The notes below the pieces were generated by a model that had not been told where the DNA came from, did no database searches, and worked only from the letters and a program-made list of their open reading frames with translations. Source: Candidatus Cloacimonetes bacterium 4572_55 (GTDB taxonomy: Bacteria; 4572-55). From it: a DNA stretch of 64,000 bases. Location of the stretch: positions 61,903 to 125,902 of the forward strand of contig NBMB01000021.1 of NCBI GenBank assembly GCA_002084765.1, in the 5' to 3' direction. The number at the start of each line of letters is the position of its first letter. Position 1 is the first letter of the stretch. A program made the position numbers and the translations under genes. Below, piece by piece: positions 56,164-64,000 of this stretch.

Positions 56164-56269
56164 GAGCCGCGCCTTCCTTTCCCGATTTCCTTATGCGGTA
56201 TGCGAGCATGTTTCCATGCTCGCATTGATTGAAAATTTTTCTATGCGTACTTAACTTCCCCGTTCCGCC

Positions 56270-58156
56270 TTATTTTTTCACCTGAATCCCGAGCATCATG
56301 CCAACGTCTCTGCCCACAATACGCGCCGGAATCACCAGCCGGATTCCAACCCCGTAGTAACCTTGTTTTTCCGGATGGTCCTGGGCTTCAATATGGATCG
56401 CGCCGGCTTCCGTTTTTTCATCGTCAATCTCCAAAAGAGCCTGGAACCGTTGGGTCAATATGGACTCGATCTCTTCGGGTAAGAGACCAGACGCCAGCTC
56501 CTGCTGAAACCGCAACATATATGCTGCCACCCGTGCGGAACAGAGTTGAAAAGTCAACGTGGCATGAAGCCTTGCCTGCTCTGTTCCAGTCGGTTTCTCA
56601 TACCGTTCCGGCAGATGTGTTGTCGCCGCGTGCATGATATGCGCGCTATCCCGATTCGGGCGGCACCCCAGGGCGATAAATCCCACGTCGGAAAATTCGG
56701 CTAACTTGCTTTCTCGAATAATGACCTCTAAGGGGATAACGCTTTTCCTTCCCCCGACGCGATATTCGTAAACCGGCAAATTTTCGATCTCCGCATCGGG
56801 CAATCCCGTGATCCGGGTGGGCCATCCAGTCTGGGCATAGCTGCGAGCCATAATCACAGATAGAAGCACAGCACTGTTTCCCGTGACACGTTTTTCCGAC
56901 CCCGTATAATTGGATTCGTCAAAAGGGAATTTTTTTACTGGATTGTTCTCTCCATAAGGAAAACGGAGCAGAAATCTCGGTAGGGTCAACGCCAAAAAAG
57001 AGCTGATCGGCTTCATTCGGAAACCGTTCCACATCGCGTATGCGTTTCCGCTCATCCGTTGCCACAGCGTGGACAATCGAGCCAGATCAGACGCCCGTTG
57101 TTTGCCAAAGAAATTTGGACTCGCCCCGGCAACAATAGGAAATTGCAGACGGGACATGGTGTCTGCCAGATCGTCCAACTGTTCAATATCAACCGGTGTA
57201 TGGCTAAATTCATAATCCGCTATCGCGACAGAGAAAGGAGCGTCTATCCATTCCGGCGCCCGATCTTCGTAAATCGGCATCATAATTTGGTGATAAATCG
57301 CCTCGTTCAGCTGCGACTTGTCCACAGGTAGAACGCTTAATATGATGTTTTGCTGAAAATTTGTGCGCTCGGTCAAAAATTTTAGGCTACGCCACGCCTG
57401 TTCCAACGCCTGAAATTGCGGATCGTGAAGGATTGCCGCCAGTTGCTCCGACACGATACGATCTACCGTTACTGCCACAGCGGAACCGCTTGATTTTAGC
57501 CCTTTAGTTCGACTCGCCGCCTGACTCAACAGAGCGATCAATCCCTTACCTCGATCGGACGAGAGCGACGATGACGATTTTTCACCTGCGGCGTCCACCA
57601 TATCCAACAGCGAATCGATTCGGCTCTTTTTGGTCAGAACCGATTGAGATTGGCTCTCCGACTTCGAGCGGGTTGGACCCGCGTCAGACAGAATCGCAAC
57701 AAGACCCTCAGCCAGATCCTCTTCAAATCCGAGCGCGACTACATGGGACTTAACCGACTCCGGAGCCAACTGGTTTTTGTCGAATTTCCGTAGCAACTTT
57801 CCCAAATTTTGTAATTGTTTCAATATCGGAACCTGTTCGAGAATCGATTCCGGGCGAAACGATTTTATAGAGGGGAATTTTAGATTCACAGCGATTTTTT
57901 TTGGCTGCGGATCGATCTGGCTATCCACATCGATATGCAATTCCAAACACAACTTTTCCATTTGGTCGGCAAAAACGCTTTTATCGAATCGTAATATGCG
58001 TTGTCCATGAGACCAATCTTCCGATGGTGTCGGTTTGGGGGTCAAATTTCCGCAAAAAAGGATATGAAAAGGCAGGGTAGGACTCTTTTTCGATCCGCCT
58101 GTCGTGGGTTCGAAGCGGACTCGAGTTTCAATCTCTTGAACTTTATTCTTCTGCAT
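56270..58156 (-). CDS. Fused TssB-TssC contractile-sheath protein (type VI secretion-like)
   Basis: In the 628-residue protein, about 1-165 resemble the small sheath subunit TssB (PFHILFCGNLTP, FDKSVFADQMEKL, VNLKFPSIKSFRPESILEQV). A Ser-rich linker (about 165-235) follows, and then the large subunit TssC (about 240-628: LEQAWRSLKFLTERT, YEFSHTPVDIEQLDDLAD, WNGFRMKPISSFLALTLPRF, LLRFPYGENNPVKKF). Sheath subunits polymerise and contract to drive a puncturing tube. Normally these are two genes. ATG 58156 is preferred (GGGAG upstream); a TTG start adds five residues. No other T6SS gene is in the window. The neighbouring kinase 2 is 107 bases downstream on the same strand. Confidence 0.85.
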   Translation of the reverse strand: MQKNKVQEIETRVRFEPTTGGSKKSPTLPFHILFCGNLTPKPTPSEDWSHGQRILRFDKSVFADQMEKLCLELHIDVDSQIDPQPKKIAVNLKFPSIKSFRPESILEQVPILKQLQNLGKLLRKFDKNQLAPESVKSHVVALGFEEDLAEGLVAILSDAGPTRSKSESQSQSVLTKKSRIDSLLDMVDAAGEKSSSSLSSDRGKGLIALLSQAASRTKGLKSSGSAVAVTVDRIVSEQLAAILHDPQFQALEQAWRSLKFLTERTNFQQNIILSVLPVDKSQLNEAIYHQIMMPIYEDRAPEWIDAPFSVAIADYEFSHTPVDIEQLDDLADTMSRLQFPIVAGASPNFFGKQRASDLARLSTLWQRMSGNAYAMWNGFRMKPISSFLALTLPRFLLRFPYGENNPVKKFPFDESNYTGSEKRVTGNSAVLLSVIMARSYAQTGWPTRITGLPDAEIENLPVYEYRVGGRKSVIPLEVIIRESKLAEFSDVGFIALGCRPNRDSAHIMHAATTHLPERYEKPTGTEQARLHATLTFQLCSARVAAYMLRFQQELASGLLPEEIESILTQRFQALLEIDDEKTEAGAIHIEAQDHPEKQGYYGVGIRLVIPARIVGRDVGMMLGIQVKK

Positions 58157-58300
58157 AGTTGAATCTCCCAATTTTTGCTTTATAATAATAAAAACAAATA
58201 CGTATAGATGGAAGATAATATAAATACGTTCTCTTTTTACGTCAATTAAATTTTTTATATTTCTGGAAGATTTCTGACGTTTTTCTTTGATTATTCAGAT

Positions 58301-59440
<1,140 letters not shown>

Positions 59441-59655
59441 TTATTGTCCTTTGGGAATATACGAAAACATATTCATCAAAACGGGCAAAGCATTCGTGGG
59501 ATTTTTATTTTTCCTCGGGTAAATCCGCGGTCGTTCAAGACGCTATCCAATATACCAATTATTTCCTATTTTGCCAGTCATTTTAGCGAATCGCGCATTT
59601 CTTCTGTTTTTACTCAAAAACGATGTTTCGGAAAACGTCAGATAAATCGATAGAG

Positions 59656-62600
59656 TTATTTACGGATGCTTTTTTTCAACTTTTCTAACAATATTTCAAC
59701 CTGATATCCAGATTTTTTCTTAGCCGCTCGCAGTTGATAAATCACATCATATCGATCGATTGCGCGATCAATCACATCGCCGCGACTCGCCTTTGATAAT
59801 CCAGTCAGATCAATCAAGGAGACGACGAGGAGCCAGTCGGTCAACCTGTCAAACTCATCCGAATCGAACCAAAGCGTTTCCTTGTATCGATTTACATTCA
59901 AGAATCTGCGGGCGTCTGCGTCCCTCAGAAATTCAGTCGTCAAACGATATGCAATCTTTTTAGCCAAATTTTTTGGCAACCCAGACCGTTTTCCCATTCG
60001 AGATTTGGCACTCCGTCTGGGGATTTTTTTAAACCAATTTTGGAAGGAGATCAGGATTTTGATCAATCCCAAATCGTGCGAGTTGTCGGACGATTTCGGG
60101 AAACTCGCCTCTATGATGCTTCCAAGCGACCAATCGTCGATCAAACTCCGGCTGTGCATCACATAATCGGATTTTTTTGTAGCCAATTTCCCCAAGTTGT
60201 GGGTTGCCAGCCATGAGAGGAGGATCGCCCAATTTCCCCCAGGCTTTGCCAATAAAGAGTTGATAGTTTTCATAATCGAGCGATACTTTTTTGATCCGGC
60301 AGGGACGCGGTATCGAACGTTGAACAGAGGCAGACGCAAAGCTGCTCTCAATCTTCGCACATATTCATTATTGATCAGGAGTTCATCCTGTTTCGATTCT
60401 AACAAATCTTTTGCCGAGACCAGAGCTTGGAGATGATTTTTCCCGACTTTTTTTATTGTTTTTTGACACAATTTTCGCCTTTTATTCGATAGACGTAGCG
60501 CAGTTAATTTCTGACGCCACTCGTCGCTTATCAGCCGGTTAAGAGACGGATGAATCGGACGAAGCGCAGTCAAGGCGCGATCTACGCTATATACGCCGCG
60601 TCCGTTCAAGTAGTCGGTCAGCCGAGCGTAACGACCTTCTGCGTTGTCCAACTCTTCTCGGAACTCCAAAAATATTTGATAGCTATAGGCTCCCAGCTCT
60701 GCAAAAAATCCATTTTCCGCCAGATCGACGCTCCGCCGAATATATTCCAAACCTGCTATGTGATCTTTATAAATGACATAGCGATTTTCCGCAGGATGAA
60801 TATTCATGCCGCGTACAAAAGAATTTTGCTCATAGCCGCGACTTTCCCCGCTCTCTTTGACCAAATATCGGGCGGAAATGCGCGCCCAACCGCGGGTCTC
60901 GGCAGCTTTATTGTGATAGATCGCAAGACTTCGATCTCCCTTGTGGCTGTTCGAGTAGACAAACACATTCTGGTTCACCTTTCCATCCGACGTGAAAAAA
61001 TCATAGAGACGGAAATTTTTCACATCAGCGAATAGCTCCCGTTTGCGCAGGAGCGGAAATATCGCCTCCTCATGCCGCCTGAGAAGATATTCGTCAGGGG
61101 ATTCATCATAATAGGAGCGACGATATTCCATGCCGTATTTTTCTTTGAACCCCTCGATCTGTCCATGTCCAAACATGGGCAATCCCGGCATGGTCGCCAT
61201 CATCATACAGACGCCGAAATACTTTTCGTCTTTCCCAAACTGCGAGACCGCGGTTTCCTCATCGGGATTGCTCATAAAATTGACGTGTCGCTTCAGAATC
61301 TCCGGGTCAAATTCAAGAATATTCTTGATTGTCTGGCGATATTTTTCGTTTTCCTCATTGCGCAGCATGTTCATAAACGCGCTGTTATAGACTCGGTGCA
61401 TGCCCAAGGTGCGCACAAAATAGCCCTCCATCAGCCAAAAAGCCTCAGCCAAGAGCAGCGTATCTGGAGCCTCTTTCGCAACTCGATCGACCACCTCGCG
61501 CCAAAACTCGATAGGCATATCGTTGTCAAATTTTTCTCGAGTCATGCCAAATTCCGAGCGGGAAGGGATGTCGCCTCCAGATCCAGGATGGGGATACCAC
61601 AGCCGTTGATAGTGCTTTTTTGCCAAAGTCATAGCCGCGTCAAATCGGATGATGGAAAAGCGTCGAGCCGCGTCCAGGATAGTTTCTATCACAGCGTCCC
61701 GCGTATTTTTTTTGAGATAATCCAATTGCGCGGTATCGTTCCACGGCATTCCAGTCCCGTCGTTTCCGTGATAGATATAGAGCACTTGTCCTGTTTCATT
61801 ATCAATCCGCTCAAAGACCACCGAAGCGTCCCGACGTGTGTAATATTTATCCTCGATACGAATCTGGAAACGGCTGTCATCTGACAAATCTGGTCCCTCA
61901 AAGCTATAGGAAGGGAACGGAGGCGTATCAGTAGAAATGAATCGATCTGGATATTGCGCCACCCAGTCGGAATCGATAGCGATATGGTTTGGCACCATAT
62001 CGCCCGCCAACTGGATACCTCGGTTTTCAGCCTTATTTTTCAGCAGATTATACGCCTCATCCCCGCCCAAGTCGTGGGCGATCTCATACCGTTTCAGGGA
62101 ATAGGCGGACGCGACTGCATCCGGATTGCCACAGAGTTGCTTGATTTTTTTTGAGGCGATACTCCGTTCCCATAAGCCAATCAGCCATAAGCCGGTGATC
62201 CCCTGTCCCACGAGGATGTCAAGCTCCTCATCCGGGATATGGTCCAACCGGCTGATCTGACGCCCATATTTTTTGGAAAGCTGATCCAGCCAGACATAGC
62301 TATTTTTAGCAATCATCACCAGCCGAGGCATCCAGTCCAAATCAGGGCTGTATTGTTCCGGCTCCTCTTCCGCGTCCCCATAGCTCTGCGTTTGAGTCGG
62401 CGCATTTGCCCCCAGAAATGGAGTGCGCGTCTCCTCTTCCTTGATAAAATCGATCGCGCTGAGAGGACGATACAGCAGATCAGGAGAGACCAGGTCGCTC
62501 TCTTGATCGGGCGTTTCTGCAGATATTTTGTTTGTCCAATTATCCTGCGCCTTCACCAAATGCTTGCGCAGCGTCTCCAACTGATCGGTCAAAGAGTGGG

Positions 62601-63264
62601 GATGCAAACGGTTCGATTCCGTCAGCAATTCCATCAAAGTGCGGTGCCCGGTCAAAGGCGGAGGCTGGGTATCAAAATAGTCGGACATGACTTTGATCAT
62701 ATCGAGATAGCGGGTGTTTTTTTTTAGAGAGCTGTCATCGATAAATTCAAGATGTTGGGAAAACGCTGGATTATTATTTTCCAATGATAAAATAAACATT
62801 TCTTCAATCGTCAAATATCTGTTGGGGACACCGTTTGTCTGCCCTTTCAGATACTCTTCCGGCGTGATATCCCTTTGATAAACCTCAATTGGAGGAAATT
62901 CTCTGATAAATTCAAGCAAAATTTTTTGTATCTCTTCAGGCTCCAAATGATTCTCGACCCAAGCTGCTGTATCCTCGATAATATTCGGGTGAATTTGCTG
63001 ACGATAAAGATGGATAAGGAAATGCAGAAGCTCATCGATCAAACCCATGGCGTTGATCTCACTGGCTTTGATCGCTTTTTCTGGGAAATTAAGAATATCC
63101 AGCTTGGAGTTGATCCGGTGGGCAACCAATCGGGTCGCATGGAAATTCGCCAGGATCACCTTGCCGTTTGTGGCGAAAAGCGACAGGTCAAATTGATAAC
63201 GGTCTCTCATCTGACGAGAGATATGAAACTCCATCCAAATGTCGTTTTTGCTTCGCATATCCAA
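59656..63264 (-). CDS. Large GH13-family (alpha-amylase-type) protein with long N- and C-terminal extensions
   Basis: The 1202-residue protein has a helical N-terminal third (about 1-330), a GH13 (beta/alpha)8 domain and a long helical C-terminal part (from about 880). GH13 regions: GDMVPNHIAID (region I, near 435), IIRFDAAMTLA with the nucleophile Asp (about 542), LLLAEAFW with the acid/base Glu (about 605), and FMSNPDEET, where the usual NHD is NPD (about 665). The family acts on alpha-glucans or transfers glucose/maltose units. There is no signal peptide, so it is cytoplasmic, perhaps a glycogen or maltosyl-phosphate type enzyme. Substrate not readable. Confidence 0.85.
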   Translation of the reverse strand: MDMRSKNDIWMEFHISRQMRDRYQFDLSLFATNGKVILANFHATRLVAHRINSKLDILNFPEKAIKASEINAMGLIDELLHFLIHLYRQQIHPNIIEDTAAWVENHLEPEEIQKILLEFIREFPPIEVYQRDITPEEYLKGQTNGVPNRYLTIEEMFILSLENNNPAFSQHLEFIDDSSLKKNTRYLDMIKVMSDYFDTQPPPLTGHRTLMELLTESNRLHPHSLTDQLETLRKHLVKAQDNWTNKISAETPDQESDLVSPDLLYRPLSAIDFIKEEETRTPFLGANAPTQTQSYGDAEEEPEQYSPDLDWMPRLVMIAKNSYVWLDQLSKKYGRQISRLDHIPDEELDILVGQGITGLWLIGLWERSIASKKIKQLCGNPDAVASAYSLKRYEIAHDLGGDEAYNLLKNKAENRGIQLAGDMVPNHIAIDSDWVAQYPDRFISTDTPPFPSYSFEGPDLSDDSRFQIRIEDKYYTRRDASVVFERIDNETGQVLYIYHGNDGTGMPWNDTAQLDYLKKNTRDAVIETILDAARRFSIIRFDAAMTLAKKHYQRLWYPHPGSGGDIPSRSEFGMTREKFDNDMPIEFWREVVDRVAKEAPDTLLLAEAFWLMEGYFVRTLGMHRVYNSAFMNMLRNEENEKYRQTIKNILEFDPEILKRHVNFMSNPDEETAVSQFGKDEKYFGVCMMMATMPGLPMFGHGQIEGFKEKYGMEYRRSYYDESPDEYLLRRHEEAIFPLLRKRELFADVKNFRLYDFFTSDGKVNQNVFVYSNSHKGDRSLAIYHNKAAETRGWARISARYLVKESGESRGYEQNSFVRGMNIHPAENRYVIYKDHIAGLEYIRRSVDLAENGFFAELGAYSYQIFLEFREELDNAEGRYARLTDYLNGRGVYSVDRALTALRPIHPSLNRLISDEWRQKLTALRLSNKRRKLCQKTIKKVGKNHLQALVSAKDLLESKQDELLINNEYVRRLRAALRLPLFNVRYRVPAGSKKYRSIMKTINSLLAKPGGNWAILLSWLATHNLGKLATKKSDYVMHSRSLIDDWSLGSIIEASFPKSSDNSHDLGLIKILISFQNWFKKIPRRSAKSRMGKRSGLPKNLAKKIAYRLTTEFLRDADARRFLNVNRYKETLWFDSDEFDRLTDWLLVVSLIDLTGLSKASRGDVIDRAIDRYDVIYQLRAAKKKSGYQVEILLEKLKKSIRK

Positions 63265-63553
63265 GCCCCTTTTTTAATCCACATAGCTTTTCACCCGTAA
63301 AAATTGGATTGTATGATATGGCCCCGATGAAGTCAAGAACAATTTAGGGTTTTCAGAAATTGTAACTCCGTGCATGCGTTGTACATCAGAATCTCCAATT
63401 GATTAAAACCGATCTAAAACGCAACGAATTTTTGGGTAATATGCCGGATCGTCTTTGCATTGAGAAAAGGATTGACATTTGTCCAGAAATATGATTAATT
63501 TTAACCGTCAGGAATGACGATCATGTATTAATCATCCGATCATGGGGGTTTTT
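63265..63553. other. Intergenic region between divergent genes
   Basis: About 290 bases between the GH13 gene (-) and the ATPase remnant (+). It contains a TTGACA-like box near 63472 without a clear -10 partner. No other feature seen. Confidence 0.4.
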
Positions 63554-64000
63554 ATGCGAACATTTTCATCTTACGGACCAGTGAGTATTCAGTCGAATTA
63601 TTATGCGGCGCGAACCGATCGAGCATCTCAAATACACAAAAAGTGCAAAAAATATTTTGAAAGGTTTTGTTGACGCGCTGTCATCTTCATTGGATCGGGA
63701 ATTTCCGTATGTTACAGAGTGGCAAGAATTAAATAGTTTGTTTACGAATAAATATTTTAAAAAACCATTTATTTTGATATTAGATGAATTTGACGCATTG
63801 GAAGAAAAATTTATTAATCAATTTGCCAATATTTTTCGGAAGATGTATCATGCCCGCGCAACAGTTCAAAAAGATATAAGGTCCAAATACATGCTTCATG
63901 GTCTGGCATTAATCGGTGTTCGCAGCGTTCTTGGCATCGAGAATGTCACGGGTTCTCCGTTCAATGTCCAGCGCAGCGTCCGGATTCCCAATCTGACATA
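63554..64000 (+). pseudogene. AAA-family ATPase, internally deleted and truncated by the window end
   Basis: The start MRTFSSYGPVSIQSNYYAAR (GGGGG upstream of ATG 63554) matches the N-terminus of a large paralogous AAA ATPase family. This frame then ends at 63674. From about 63603 in another frame the same family continues with EHLKYTKSAKNILKGFVDAL, the Walker B block FILILDEFDALEEKF and HGLALIGVRSVLGIENVTG to the window end. The region that should hold Walker A (the HYITVWAPRQTGK type) is absent. So the gene has a deletion with a frame change and is unlikely to make an active ATPase, unless the assembly is wrong. Confidence 0.7.

Overview
The window looks like a chromosomal segment of a Gram-negative bacterium with roughly balanced base composition. 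It encodes a TonB-dependent outer-membrane receptor, a DUF481 outer-membrane protein, an LppC-like lipoprotein candidate, PEGA/TPR envelope proteins, a dockerin-bearing secreted protein and a giant surface protein ending in a type IX/FlgD-like C-terminal domain with a YPNPFNP motif. That mix is typical of FCB-related lineages (Calditrichota, KSB1, Latescibacterota-like). This is an inference from gene content, because no rRNA or tRNA gene was recognised.

Layout. 1-3852 (+): end of ricT, an intergenic tandem/inverted repeat, a gamma carbonic anhydrase, holB and a lipid/diacylglycerol kinase. 3891-12589 (+): a fatty-acyl-AMP ligase/NRPS gene with the order FAAL-ACP-C-A(Ser)-PCP-C-A-PCP, broken inside the FAAL by a deletion with frameshift. 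12627-15964: a TonB receptor and a divergent ArsP_2-type permease. 16067-18361: an island of repeats, an ankyrin protein, a small secreted protein beside an attC/MITE-like inverted repeat, and an ISL3-type transposase remnant. 18368-20263 (-): a beta-propeller protein with a C-terminal dockerin. 20632-21866 (+): yebC-ruvC. 22020-24404 (+): two DUF697 membrane proteins flanking a small membrane protein and a DUF481 protein. 24458-32649 (+): a type I PKS (AT-ACP loading part, then KS-AT-DH-KR-ACP), a 3-hydroxyacyl-CoA dehydrogenase and a free ACP. The loading AT is again broken by a deletion with frameshift. 32754-35116 (+): bifunctional nuclease and LppC-like protein. 35238-39897 (-): PAS histidine kinase, alpha-oxoamine synthase, DUF937 protein, Kbp-like BON-LysM protein and a small conserved protein. 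39974-58156 (-): two paralogous membrane Ser/Thr kinases, a TPR-PEGA protein, the giant adhesin (split by a 65-bp duplication) and a fused TssB-TssC contractile-sheath protein. 58301-63264 (-): tgt and a 1202-residue GH13-type protein. 63554-64000 (+): a broken AAA ATPase running off the window.

How the genes may work together. The FAAL-NRPS and the PKS could make a lipopeptide or lipopeptide-polyketide. The dehydrogenase/ACP pair next to the PKS resembles the FkbK/FkbJ part of methoxy- or hydroxymalonyl-ACP pathways. The TonB receptor beside the NRPS allows, but does not prove, a siderophore-type role. The 39.6-58.2 kb block looks like one envelope signalling and surface locus: two kinases with periplasmic sensor-like domains, a PEGA/TPR partner, a giant surface protein and an orphan sheath fusion.

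A recurring oddity is that four genes from multi-copy families (FAAL, AT, Ig-repeat adhesin, AAA ATPase) carry indels that shift frame. They may be real gene decay or recombination, or an assembly artefact, and this should be settled before the split genes are interpreted.
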